DNA of 64,000 nt, from contig JBEIEP010000004.1 of assembly GCA_040382935.1 (NCBI GenBank), forward strand, positions 76,117 to 140,116, in the 5' to 3' direction. Source of the stretch: JALQUL01 sp040382935 (GTDB taxonomy: Bacteria; Pseudomonadota; Gammaproteobacteria; Burkholderiales; Burkholderiaceae_C). Positions 1 through 8,636 of the stretch are shown here, in pieces (position 1 is the stretch's first letter; every line of letters starts with the position of its first letter). Made by a program: the position numbers and the translations under genes. Below the pieces are notes generated by a model. It was not told where the DNA came from and ran no database searches. It saw nothing but the letters and a program-made list of their open reading frames with translations.

Positions 1-1428
1 TTCCCGCATCAAACGGCCCACCGCTTGCGCCACTGTACCGCCTACGCCCGCGTCCACTTCGTCAAAAATCAGTGTAGGGGCTGCACCTGATTGTTGCGCC
101 ACGACGGTTAGCGCCAGGGCGATGCGTGACAACTCACCCCCCGAGGCTACCTTGGTGATGGGTTTCGGGCTGGTGCCCGTGTGACCCGCCACCAAAAACT
201 GAACCTCTTCGTTGCCGCTGGCCGCTGGCTGGTCGCGGGTTTCAAGTTCAACCACCAGTTGCCCACCCGGCATCCCCAAGGTTTGCATGGCCGCCGTAAC
301 CGCTTGGCCCAGTTGTGGCGCAGCGCTCTGGCGTGCTTGGCTTACCTGTTTGGCCAATTGGCTGTACACAGCCAGTTGCGATTGCGCTTGGCGCGCCAAG
401 GTCTCAAGGTCAGATGCTGCATCTAGTGCCGCAAGTGCATACTCCCATTGGCTTAACAGGGCGGGTAGTGCTTCGGGTGGGGTTTTAAAGCGCCGCGACA
501 AGGTCATCCACTGGCCCATGCGCTCGTCCAACTCAGCCAGGCGTTGGGGGTCCAAATCGGCACGTCTGAGGTAGGCTTGCAGGCTGTACACCGCATCCTG
601 GGCCTGGGCCAAGCTGGCAGTCAGTTCATCAGCAATGGGGCCAAATGCGGGCTCGGTGGCTTGCACGGCGGCCAATGCGTGCTGCGATTTGGCCAATGCA
701 GCCACCGCGCCCGTGTCATCCTGGTCTAGCAGCGCCAAGGCCAACTGGCTGGCATCCATCAAGGCTTGGGCGTTGGCTAAGCGGCTGTGCTGTAGGTTGA
801 TCTCGGCCCACTCGCCTTCTTTGGGGGCAAGGCGCCGTATTTCGGTTAACTGCCACAGCAGGTGCTCGCGTTCATTTTGTTGTTGCTGGTGCGAGTGCTC
901 GGCGTCACGCAGTTTGGTTTGGGCTTGGCGCCATTGGGCATAGGCCTCAGCCAAGGCCTGTGTCTGAATGCCTGCAAAGGTGTCCAGCAGCTCACGAACC
1001 GCGCCGCCTCGGGTCAATGCGGCCCAGGCGTGCTGCCCATGGATATCCACCAATTGCTCGCCCAATTGACGCAACTGGCTAGCCGTGGCGGGGCTGCCGT
1101 TAATCCAGCCCCGGCTTTTGCCATCTTGGTCAATACTGCGGCGCAGCAGCAGGGTGTCTTGGGTGTCAAAACCACCCTGGTCCAACCACTCTTCAACCGG
1201 CGATCCCGCAGGCGGCGGGTCAAATTCGGCCCAAATGTCGGCCCGCTGCGCGCCTTCGCGCACGGTGGTGGCGTCGGCCCGTGCGCCCAGGCATAGTTGC
1301 AGGGCGTCGATCAAAATCGACTTCCCGGCGCCCGTCTCACCGGTCAAGGCGGTAAAGCCTTGGTCCAAAGCCAGGTCCAGCTCTGCAACGATTACAAAAT
1401 CTTTCAGGCTGATGCGCCGCAAGGCCAT
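1..1428 (-). CDS. recN: DNA repair ATPase RecN, C-terminal end cut off by window edge
   Basis: RecN is an SMC-like ATPase that acts at DNA double-strand breaks in recombinational repair. The visible 476 codons have Walker A (GETGAGKS, residues 30-37) near the N-terminus, a Gln/Ala/Leu-rich coiled-coil middle, and the Walker B and D-loop signature LIFDEVDAGVGG close to the window edge. The family is usually about 550 residues, so roughly 75 residues lie outside the window. The ATG start is two bases after the nadK stop, so the two genes form a nadK-recN operon, a common Burkholderiales arrangement. Family assignment is secure. Confidence 0.97.
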   Translation of the reverse strand, partial: MALRRISLKDFVIVAELDLALDQGFTALTGETGAGKSILIDALQLCLGARADATTVREGAQRADIWAEFDPPPAGSPVEEWLDQGGFDTQDTLLLRRSIDQDGKSRGWINGSPATASQLRQLGEQLVDIHGQHAWAALTRGGAVRELLDTFAGIQTQALAEAYAQWRQAQTKLRDAEHSHQQQQNEREHLLWQLTEIRRLAPKEGEWAEINLQHSRLANAQALMDASQLALALLDQDDTGAVAALAKSQHALAAVQATEPAFGPIADELTASLAQAQDAVYSLQAYLRRADLDPQRLAELDERMGQWMTLSRRFKTPPEALPALLSQWEYALAALDAASDLETLARQAQSQLAVYSQLAKQVSQARQSAAPQLGQAVTAAMQTLGMPGGQLVVELETRDQPAASGNEEVQFLVAGHTGTSPKPITKVASGGELSRIALALTVVAQQSGAAPTLIFDEVDAGVGGTVAQAVGRLMRE

Positions 1429-1430
1429 GC

Positions 1431-2306
1431 TTACGATCCCCCCTCGTTCCAGTGCAGCTTCATGCGCAGGGTGTCAAAATAATTCCAACCCAGAGGGTGC
1501 AGCATCAACACAGAGTGATGGGATTTGGTCACCAACACCCTATCGCCCGGCATCAAGGCCGTTAACGACTGCATATCAAAATTGGCCGAAACATCTCGTC
1601 CCGACACGATCTCAACCGCAATCTCTGCGCTATCGGGGATCACGATGGGACGGTTGGACAAGGTATGAGGGGCAATAGGCACCAGCGCCCAGCCGTTGAT
1701 GGAGGGGTGGAGCAGCGGCCCCCCGGCCGACAGCGAATAGGCGGTTGCCCCCGTGGGGGATGCGATGATCAATCCGTCGGCACGTTGGTTAGCCACAAAA
1801 TGACCATCTACCTCTACACGCAGCTCCACCATGCCCGAGGTGGCGTCGCGGTTGACCACCACGTCGTTGACGGCCCAGGCTTCAAATATTTCAGCACCCG
1901 CCCGTAGCACGCGGGCGTGTATGAGGTGGCGGCGGTCTTGCAAGTAGTGGCCGCCAAGAATCGACCGTAGCACCGCTTCAAAGTCCTCAAAGCGGATATC
2001 GGTCACAAACCCCAAGCGCCCTTGGTTGATGCCTACCAGCGGCAACTCGCCTCCGGCCATTTTGCGCGCCACGCCCAGCATGGTGCCGTCGCCACCCACT
2101 ACCAGCCCTAAATCACAACTTGCGCCAATGGCAGCGTGGTTCAGGGTGTCCCATTGGGTGATATCGCAGCACTGGGCGGTCTCGGCTTCTAGTGCCACCT
2201 CGCAGCCTTGGCTTTCTAGGAACGCGCCAATTTGCAGCAAGCCGGTTTTTGCACCCGGTGCGTGGTACTTGCCAAACAGCGCTACTTTCTTGAAATGTGA
2301 AGCCAT
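1431..2306 (-). CDS. nadK: NAD kinase
   Basis: Phosphorylates NAD to NADP with ATP in the cytoplasm. The 291-residue product shows the family GGDGT motif (residues 71-75, continuing MLGVAR), the NDVVVNRD segment and the PTGATAYSLSAGGP substrate loop. I start it at the ATG; an in-frame TTG two codons upstream is possible but less likely. It is divergent from hrcA with under 30 bases between the starts, so the two promoters must overlap each other or the coding sequences. It runs directly into recN. Confidence 0.97.
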   Translation of the reverse strand: MASHFKKVALFGKYHAPGAKTGLLQIGAFLESQGCEVALEAETAQCCDITQWDTLNHAAIGASCDLGLVVGGDGTMLGVARKMAGGELPLVGINQGRLGFVTDIRFEDFEAVLRSILGGHYLQDRRHLIHARVLRAGAEIFEAWAVNDVVVNRDATSGMVELRVEVDGHFVANQRADGLIIASPTGATAYSLSAGGPLLHPSINGWALVPIAPHTLSNRPIVIPDSAEIAVEIVSGRDVSANFDMQSLTALMPGDRVLVTKSHHSVLMLHPLGWNYFDTLRMKLHWNEGGS

Positions 2307-2334
2307 ATCCAAATTACAACACTAAAATCGCTCC

Positions 2335-3339
2335 ATGCTAGACGACAGGGCCAAGTTGTTATTAAAAGCGTTAGTCGAACGCTACATTGCCGATGGGCAA
2401 CCCATAGGCTCGCGCACCCTGTCTAGGGCCAGTGGGTTGGAGTTGTCACCCGCAACGATTCGCAATGTCATGTCCGACCTTGAGGAGTTGGGCCTGATCG
2501 CCAGCCCGCACACCTCAGCAGGGCGTATCCCCACGGCGCGTGGCTACCGGCTGTTTGTAGACACCATGTTAACGGCGGAGCCCACGCACCTTGAAGCCCC
2601 GCCCCTGATTCAAGACCAGCCCCAGCGTGTGATTGCCAGCGCAGCCTCTTTGCTGTCCAACCTGTCGCATTTTGTAGGCGTGGTCGTAGCCCCCAAGCGC
2701 AGCTCGGTGTTCAGGCATATCGAGTTTTTGCGTTTGTCCGAGCGCCGCCTGTTGGTGATTTTGGTCACCCCTGAGGGTGATGTACAAAACCGGGTCATCT
2801 TTACCGACCGTGAATACACCAGCTCCGAATTGGTAGAGGCCACCAATTACCTTAACGCGCATTACAGCGGTTTGGCCATAGAGCAAATGCGCGAGCGCAT
2901 CAAGCACGAAGTGGAGCAACTGCGCAGCGAAATCGGCACCCTGATGGCCGCCGCCGTTGAGGTGGGTGCCGACACCTTTGGCAAGGTGGCCGATGAGGTG
3001 GTGGTAGCCGGAGAGCGCAACCTGCTGTCGGTGAGTGAGTTTTCAGGTGACATGGGTCAATTACGAAGTGCCTTTGAGTTGTTTGAGCACAAGGCTGCTT
3101 TGCTACGCCTGCTGGACAACTCTAGCCGCGCCGAAGGGGTGCGTATCTACATAGGCGGCGAAAGCCAACTGGTGCCGGTAGAGCAACTGTCCATCGTCAC
3201 CAGCCCCTACGAGGTAGACGGCAAAATCGTTGGCACGCTGGGCGTGATTGGCCCCACCCGCATGGCCTACGACAAAATGATTCAGATTGTGGACATCACA
3301 TCCAAGCTGGTGAGTAACGCGCTTAGCCACCAGCGTTAG
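2335..3339 (+). CDS. hrcA: Heat-inducible transcription repressor HrcA
   Basis: HrcA represses chaperone genes (groESL, dnaKJ) by binding CIRCE operators, with its activity tuned by GroEL. The 334-residue protein is the usual family length. Residues 1-75 form the winged-helix domain (GQPIGSRTLSR, SPATIRNVMSDLEELGLI, SAGRIPTARGYRLF) and the rest is the GAF-like and dimerisation part (SSVFRHIEFLRL, IYIGGE, GTLGVIGPTRMAY). No groE or dnaK gene is in the window and no CIRCE inverted repeat was seen next to it, so it acts elsewhere in the genome. Confidence 0.97.
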   Translation: MLDDRAKLLLKALVERYIADGQPIGSRTLSRASGLELSPATIRNVMSDLEELGLIASPHTSAGRIPTARGYRLFVDTMLTAEPTHLEAPPLIQDQPQRVIASAASLLSNLSHFVGVVVAPKRSSVFRHIEFLRLSERRLLVILVTPEGDVQNRVIFTDREYTSSELVEATNYLNAHYSGLAIEQMRERIKHEVEQLRSEIGTLMAAAVEVGADTFGKVADEVVVAGERNLLSVSEFSGDMGQLRSAFELFEHKAALLRLLDNSSRAEGVRIYIGGESQLVPVEQLSIVTSPYEVDGKIVGTLGVIGPTRMAYDKMIQIVDITSKLVSNALSHQR

Positions 3340-3370
3340 CCCCTGGCTAAGTGGCGAACCCAAACCCCGT

Positions 3371-3376
3371 TAGAAT
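3371..3376 (+). promoter_or_regulatory. Candidate -10 box for the CAU tRNA
   Basis: TAGAAT (5 of 6 to the sigma-70 consensus) lies just after the hrcA stop and about 39 bases before the tRNA 5' end, a normal distance for a short precursor leader. No convincing -35 box was seen at 16-18 bases upstream. Confidence 0.4.
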
Positions 3377-3414
3377 CACCCCTTCCCTGCCGGGCGCAAT
3401 GCCCTAAAGGTTGG

Positions 3415-3491
<77 letters not shown>

Positions 3492-3638
3492 AATAATTGA
3501 CTCTGGTGACAAAGTCCCGAATGATCAAACCAGTCAGAGAGTCAGGGGGTCAGTCGGCGTTCCCCACCACCAGGCAATCACGTAGCCCCTCAAAGCTCAC
3601 CCACCTAACGCCAAGTTCTTTTCTAGGATAATGCCCCC

Positions 3639-4526
3639 ATGCGTATCCGAATTTCCAAAATGCACGGGGCTGGCAACGATTTTGTCGTGCTGGATGAGAC
3701 CCGTGGCCTGATGGGTTTGACCCCTGGCCAGTACCGTTATTTGGCGGACAGGCATTTTGGTGTGGGTGCGGACCAGATTTTGTCGATTCGCCAGCCCAGC
3801 GCCCACGCGCCTGCGAACGTTGATTTTTCGTATGTGATTCATAACCAGGACGGCTCGGTTGCCCAGCATTGTGGCAATGGCGCACGGTGTTTTGCCCGCT
3901 ATGTGCGGGACAAGGGTTTGACTACCAAGCCTGACGTGGTGGTGCAAACCGTGAACCGAATTTTGACCCTGACCGAGTCGGCCGACGGCTTGTTTCAGGT
4001 GGATATGGATGTGCCAGTGCTTGGCCCCACCGAGGTGGCGTTTGACACCACTGGGCTGGTGCCCCAGATGCGCCACGGTCTGGAACTGTGGCCACTTGCG
4101 TTGGTTGCGCCTAGTGGCAACGCGGTGGGGGATGTACAGATTGGCTTGGTTTCTATGGGCAACCCCCATGCGGTATGCACGGTGCAAGATTCGGCCACCA
4201 CAGAGGTGGGTGTTTTGGGCCCCTTGGTTTCACGCCATGCCCGGTTTAAATATGGCGTAAATGCCGGTTTTATGCAGGTAATTGATAGAGGAAACATTCG
4301 GCTGCGGGTGTACGAGCGCGGCGCGGGTGAAACCTTGGCCTGCGGCAGCGGCGCCTGTGCCGCCGTGGTGGCGGGGATTGCTGCCGGGGCGCTAGATGCC
4401 CAAGTGAGGGTGCAAGCCCTGGGTGGCGAACTGGTGATTGAATGGGCTGGTGCTGGCAAGCCCGTGCTGATGCGTGGCCCCGCACAATTTGTGTTTGACG
4501 CCGATATTGAACTGCCCGACTGCTAA
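3639..4526 (+). CDS. dapF: Diaminopimelate epimerase
   Basis: Converts LL- to meso-diaminopimelate, used for lysine and for the peptidoglycan stem peptide added by the MurE domain encoded further right. The 295-residue product has both catalytic cysteines of this PLP-independent racemase: C78 in CGNGARC and C235 in ACGSGACA, plus the N-terminal GAGNDFV. It heads the dapF-DUF484-xerC run, an order common in proteobacteria. No clear Shine-Dalgarno precedes the ATG. Confidence 0.97.
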   Translation: MRIRISKMHGAGNDFVVLDETRGLMGLTPGQYRYLADRHFGVGADQILSIRQPSAHAPANVDFSYVIHNQDGSVAQHCGNGARCFARYVRDKGLTTKPDVVVQTVNRILTLTESADGLFQVDMDVPVLGPTEVAFDTTGLVPQMRHGLELWPLALVAPSGNAVGDVQIGLVSMGNPHAVCTVQDSATTEVGVLGPLVSRHARFKYGVNAGFMQVIDRGNIRLRVYERGAGETLACGSGACAAVVAGIAAGALDAQVRVQALGGELVIEWAGAGKPVLMRGPAQFVFDADIELPDC

Positions 4527-4553
4527 GACCCACAAAACAAAGGGACACCTGTT

Positions 4554-5237
4554 ATGACGCCTATGACCGAAAACGATATTGCCGAATACCTGATTCAAAA
4601 CCCCGAATTTTTTGAACGCCACGCCGAGATTCTGGCCTCGGTGCGTTTGTTTGGTGGGCATGGGGCAAGAGCCGCTAGCCTGCAAGAGCGCCAGGCGCAG
4701 TTGTTGCGCGAGAAAATCAAGCAACACGAGCAACGCATCATGGAGATGATCCGTTACGGCAACGAAAACGTAGCCATCGCCAACCGACTGCACCAATGGA
4801 CGTGCGAGGTGCTGGCGGCCCATGAACCGGCCAATCTGCCCGAGCAGGTTAGGCTGGGTTTACAGGAGCATTTTTTTGTACCGCAGACCGCGATTCGGTT
4901 GTGGAAAGTTAAGCCCGACTATGCAAGCCAGCCCTTTGCCGGCCCAGTGAGTGACGAACTGAAACAATTCGCGCTCACATTGGACGAGCCGTATATGGGC
5001 GTGAATCCTGAACCCGAGCTGTTGAAATGGCTGGACGCACCTACCGAGGTGCGCTCGGTGGCATTGGTGCCGCTCAAGACACGTAAGTCTATGCATGCAC
5101 CCGCTGAATGCTTTGGCATGCTGGTTTTTGCCTCGCCCGATTCGCAGCGCTTTAATGCGGCCATGGGGGTGGATTTTCTGGAGCGTATTGCAACGCTTTG
5201 CGTGGCCTCGCTGTCGCGCTTGATTGCGCTGGACTAA
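4554..5237 (+). CDS. DUF484 family protein
   Basis: A 227-residue cytoplasmic protein of the DUF484 family, which has a GAF-like fold and no settled function. Visible marks are the N-terminal IAEYLIQNPEFFERH, a helical QERQAQLLREKIKQHEQRI stretch and a GAF-like C-terminal half ending in VDFLERIATLC. The family almost always sits between dapF and xerC, as here, which hints at a link to XerC or chromosome processing, but that is only context. An AGGGA box lies 11 bases before the first ATG; a second ATG follows three codons later. Confidence 0.9.
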   Translation: MTPMTENDIAEYLIQNPEFFERHAEILASVRLFGGHGARAASLQERQAQLLREKIKQHEQRIMEMIRYGNENVAIANRLHQWTCEVLAAHEPANLPEQVRLGLQEHFFVPQTAIRLWKVKPDYASQPFAGPVSDELKQFALTLDEPYMGVNPEPELLKWLDAPTEVRSVALVPLKTRKSMHAPAECFGMLVFASPDSQRFNAAMGVDFLERIATLCVASLSRLIALD

Positions 5238-5275
5238 GGTGCTGGGCAACTTGTAGCCAACGGCCCTAAGCCCCT

Positions 5276-6223
5276 ATGAACGATGCCAAGGATTTGCTTG
5301 AACAGTACCTGCGGTACTGCGAGGTTGAAAAGCGATTAAGCCCCCGCACCCTGGCAATTTACCGGCATGCGCTGGACCAACTGCAAGCCGTATGCACCGA
5401 GCTAGGCCTTGGGCCTTTGGCGCTAAAAAGCGCCCATGTGAGGCGCTGGGTGGGCCAATTGCGCACAGCAGGCCGCAAGAGCAATGGGATTGCCCTGTGT
5501 TTAAGCGGATGGAGGGGTTTTTACCGCTGGGCGGGTCAGCAGGGCTACTTGGTAGCAGATCCCACGGCCGATGTGCGGGCCCCCAAGCGTGCCAGGCCCT
5601 TGCCCAAAGCGCTAGGGGTGGACCAGGCGCAGCAGTTGGCAGATTTTGTGCCTGACGCGGCCAGCGATCCCTGGCTTTCAGCGCGGGACAAAGCCATGGT
5701 GGAGTTGTTGTATGGCTGCGGACTGCGTGTGAGTGAGCTCACGGGTTTGGACCGAGTGGCCCGATCACAATCCAAAGGCTGGCTGGATTTGGATGAAGGG
5801 ATGGCATATGTAACTGGTAAAGGCAGTAAAAGGCGGTCGGTGCCCTTAGGCCCCCCTGCTATCGCCGCGGTCAGGGCCTGGCTTGCGCTTGCGCCACCAC
5901 GCTTCGGCGCCGACCTGATGGAACTGTCTCCCTTGTTCAGTGGGCAAAACGGCACGCGTCTGACGGCCCAATCCATTTGGGCGCGTTTACGGCGCTGGGG
6001 CCAACAGGCCGGCTTGGCCGGCGCGGTACACCCTCATATGCTGCGCCATTCGTTTGCCAGCCACATTTTGCAAAGCAGTGGCGACTTGCGTGCCGTACAG
6101 GAATTGTTGGGTCATGCGAATATCGCCACCACCCAAGTCTATACCCGACTTGATTTTCAGCATCTAAGCGCCAGCTACGATAAGGCGCACCCACGCGCCA
6201 AACGCGGCGATTCAAGGCCATAA
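5276..6223 (+). CDS. xerC: Site-specific tyrosine recombinase XerC
   Basis: XerC works with XerD at dif to resolve chromosome dimers before division. The 315-residue protein has an N-terminal SAM-like core-binding domain (about residues 1-95) and the catalytic domain with R151 (GLRVSEL), a Lys in the GKGSKRR hairpin, H254-x-x-R257 (HPHMLRH), the LGHANI histidine and the nucleophile Y289 (QVYTRLD). Length, position after DUF484 and lack of mobile-element surroundings favour XerC over an integrase. Confidence 0.95.
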   Translation: MNDAKDLLEQYLRYCEVEKRLSPRTLAIYRHALDQLQAVCTELGLGPLALKSAHVRRWVGQLRTAGRKSNGIALCLSGWRGFYRWAGQQGYLVADPTADVRAPKRARPLPKALGVDQAQQLADFVPDAASDPWLSARDKAMVELLYGCGLRVSELTGLDRVARSQSKGWLDLDEGMAYVTGKGSKRRSVPLGPPAIAAVRAWLALAPPRFGADLMELSPLFSGQNGTRLTAQSIWARLRRWGQQAGLAGAVHPHMLRHSFASHILQSSGDLRAVQELLGHANIATTQVYTRLDFQHLSASYDKAHPRAKRGDSRP

Positions 6224-6297
6224 TTCTTGAAATCAACCGACTAGGCCGCACATAGCGGGCTACAGCTACTCCTCTTTACTTCAACCCTGTACAAACC

Positions 6298-7335
6298 ATG
6301 AGTCTTATTCCCGCCACCATACTGACCGGCTTTTTAGGCGCTGGTAAAACCACGTTGCTGCAACGCGTTCTTCAAGAGTCTCACGGCCAAAAAATTGCGG
6401 TGATTGAAAACGAGTTTGGCGAAGAGAACATCGACAACGAAATTCTCGTCTCTGACCACGATGAAAACATTGTGCAAATGAACAACGGGTGTATTTGCTG
6501 CACTATTCGGGAAGATCTGCGGGTGACGCTCACCGATCTTGCCGAGCGCAGGCGCAAAGGGGAGTTAAGTTTTGACCGGGTGGTGATTGAAACCACGGGT
6601 TTGGCCGATCCGGGGCCCGTGGCACAAACCTTTTTTATGGACGATGAGGTAGCAGAGGCGTATATCTTGGACAGCGTGTTAACGCTGGTGGATGCCAAAC
6701 ACGCCCAACTGCAGTTGACCGATCAGCAACAGGCGCGCAAGCAAGTAGGCTTTGCTGACCGCTTGTTCATCAGCAAGTCCGATTTGGTCTCGCCACAGGA
6801 ATTGGCCGATTTACAACACCGCCTCAGCCACATGAACCCGCGTGCACCGCAAAGCGTGGTGCATTTTGGTACGGTCGATTTGGCACAGGTGTTTGACTTG
6901 CGGGGGTTTAACCTTAACGCCAAACTAGACATTGACCCCAACTTTTTGGCCGAGGCCGAGCACCATCACCACCACGACCACCACCACGATGGGGAGCATT
7001 GCGACCACCCCTCGCACCACCATGGGCACCGGCACGACGATGACGTACACAGCTTTGTGTTTCGTTCGGAGCGCCCCTTTGATGCGGCAAAGCTGGAGGA
7101 CTTTTTAGGGGCCATCGTGAATATCTATGGCCCTAGGCTGTTGCGCTACAAAGGGGTGCTGTATATGAAGAACACCCCCCGAAAAGTGATTTTCCAAGGG
7201 GTACACCAGTTAATGGGCAGTGATTTAGGCCCACCATGGGGTGCAAAGGAGAAAAAATCCAGCAAAATGGTGTTTATTGGCATTCAATTGCCAAAAGACA
7301 TCTTTTTGCAAGGCATGGAGCAGTGCCTAGCCTAG
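6298..7335 (+). CDS. CobW/COG0523 family GTPase (putative metal chaperone) with His-rich linker
   Basis: Members are G3E GTPases that deliver or insert metals, several of them zinc. The 345-residue protein has Walker A GFLGAGKTT (residues 11-19), the metal-binding CxCC motif (C65, C67, C68), Walker B-like VVIETTGLADPGP, the SKSDL base-recognition motif and a C-terminal CobW domain. Between the domains, 16 of 30 residues (about 222-251) are histidine, mixed with Asp and one Cys, a likely metal-storage or transfer loop. It lies upstream of dksA. No Zur-type operator was recognised upstream, so zinc control is not shown. Confidence 0.9.
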   Translation: MSLIPATILTGFLGAGKTTLLQRVLQESHGQKIAVIENEFGEENIDNEILVSDHDENIVQMNNGCICCTIREDLRVTLTDLAERRRKGELSFDRVVIETTGLADPGPVAQTFFMDDEVAEAYILDSVLTLVDAKHAQLQLTDQQQARKQVGFADRLFISKSDLVSPQELADLQHRLSHMNPRAPQSVVHFGTVDLAQVFDLRGFNLNAKLDIDPNFLAEAEHHHHHDHHHDGEHCDHPSHHHGHRHDDDVHSFVFRSERPFDAAKLEDFLGAIVNIYGPRLLRYKGVLYMKNTPRKVIFQGVHQLMGSDLGPPWGAKEKKSSKMVFIGIQLPKDIFLQGMEQCLA

Positions 7336-7472
7336 AAGCGATTAAAATCGGCAACCGGAGTAGACTAAGGATTAGCTTATTGCGCAGGTACACAACAATC
7401 GGCGAAAGCGTATTCGCCCACTGCCAGTGGGAGTAAGGCTAGTGGCCTTCGCTGTTGGAAAATAAGGCATAT
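7336..7472 (+). promoter_or_regulatory. dksA leader with three consecutive perfect hairpins
   Basis: The 137-base gap holds a TAAAAT candidate -10 (7343-7348) and then three perfect stems in a row: GGCGAA/TTCGCC (7401-7418, 6-base loop), CCCACT/AGTGGG (7417-7431, 3-base loop) and AAGGC/GCCTT (7435-7449, 5-base loop). The first two share bases 7417-7418, so both full stems cannot form together. None is followed by a T run, so they are not ordinary terminators. They end about 24 bases before the dksA start, close to its ribosome site. Function unknown; I do not recognise a riboswitch class. Confidence 0.5.
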
Positions 7473-8621
7473 ATGGCGACAAGTAAAACAAAACTTACCG
7501 TGAAGGCGGGAAAAGCCAAGGTACCGATTTTGCCTGTGCCTTCGAAAAAGCTAGTTCAATCCGCTGCTACCAAGAGCTTGATGAAGTCGGTAAGTTCAGC
7601 TGCAGCCAAAGTAGTGTCGGCCTTCACCAAGTCCTCCGCGGTCAAAACTGTCGCTAACAAAGCAACTACCACCTCGGTCAAAAAGGTGGTCCCGGTTCAA
7701 ACAGTCGCACTTGCCAAAAAAGCAGCGGTGAAAAAAAAGGAAACCAAGCCAGCGCCAAGTGCACCAATAAGTAAACCAAAGCGAGTGAATGCTATAGGCG
7801 ATAAACCTGCCAACGCAGCCCGCAAGAGCCTTGGTAGCAGCCCGCTATCGAAAAGTAAATTGAAGTCGCCTGAAGGCACTCCCGCTTTGGTGCCACCATC
7901 GACCCAAAAGAGTTCCCCACCTCCCATGCCTTTGATCAAGAATTCAAGAGCTGATCGCGTTACCGCGGTCAGTGCCACGCATCCAACGTCAGTTGCGGCG
8001 AAATCGGGCCGTTCTATGCCCGAACCCAATAAAGCCCGTAGTTCGCGCTCTAAGCACCAAGACGGCAGTCCCGCCCCAACTGTGCTGGCCTCAAATGCGG
8101 CCAAGGCCAGTTATGGTCAATTTGTCGCATCGCCACAGCCTTCTCATCCGGTGCCTTCAGCAACTAAAAAAGATCCCAAGCTGGCCAACAACTGGAAAAG
8201 CAAAACGGCCGATGGGATGACTGATGCTGAGATTTTGGCGATGCCCGAGAGCGAGTATATGAACCCGCTGCAGTTACAGTACTTTCGTGCCAAGTTGATC
8301 CAGCTGCGGCGTGAAATCCTTGACAGTGCAAGTGAAACTACTGAACATTTGCGTGATGATTCATCAGTTGTACCGGATCCTACGGATCGCGCTACGATTG
8401 AAGAGGAACACGCTTTGGAGCTTCGTACCCGTGACCGTGAGCGTAAATTACTGAAAAAAATTGATCAATCCATTGCACGTATCGATAAGGGAGACTACGG
8501 CTTTTGTGACGAGACCGGTGAAAACATTGGTACCGGGCGTCTGTTGGCTCGACCCACCGCAACCCTGTCGCTAGAGGCGCAGCAAAGGCGAGAGCTCAAA
8601 CAAAAATTGTTTGGCGATTAG
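7473..8621 (+). CDS. dksA: RNA polymerase-binding transcription factor DksA with long basic N-terminal extension
   Basis: DksA enters the RNA polymerase secondary channel and, with ppGpp, retunes rRNA and amino-acid promoters. The DksA domain is residues 246-382: coiled-coil tip DPTDRATIEEE with the key Asp-x-x-Asp-x-Ala, ELRTRDRERKL, then GDYGFCDETGENIG...TLSLEAQQRRE. Three of the four zinc-finger cysteines are absent, leaving one. Residues 1-245 are low-complexity, rich in Lys, Ala, Ser and Pro, like histone H1 tails. I chose the ATG with AAGG five bases upstream over a TTG six codons earlier. Zinc-less fingers are, as far as I know, normal for this gene in betaproteobacteria. Confidence 0.93.
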   Translation: MATSKTKLTVKAGKAKVPILPVPSKKLVQSAATKSLMKSVSSAAAKVVSAFTKSSAVKTVANKATTTSVKKVVPVQTVALAKKAAVKKKETKPAPSAPISKPKRVNAIGDKPANAARKSLGSSPLSKSKLKSPEGTPALVPPSTQKSSPPPMPLIKNSRADRVTAVSATHPTSVAAKSGRSMPEPNKARSSRSKHQDGSPAPTVLASNAAKASYGQFVASPQPSHPVPSATKKDPKLANNWKSKTADGMTDAEILAMPESEYMNPLQLQYFRAKLIQLRREILDSASETTEHLRDDSSVVPDPTDRATIEEEHALELRTRDRERKLLKKIDQSIARIDKGDYGFCDETGENIGTGRLLARPTATLSLEAQQRRELKQKLFGD

Positions 8622-8636
8622 CCCGCGCTTGGTGCC

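Noticed and set aside
2307..2334. CIRCE operator next to hrcA
   Set aside because: No TTAGCACTC/GAGTGCTAA inverted repeat is present in or near the short gap.
3627..3639. GATAAT just before the dapF ATG, suggesting a leaderless mRNA
   Set aside because: No -35 element at the right distance; a single hexamer match is not enough.
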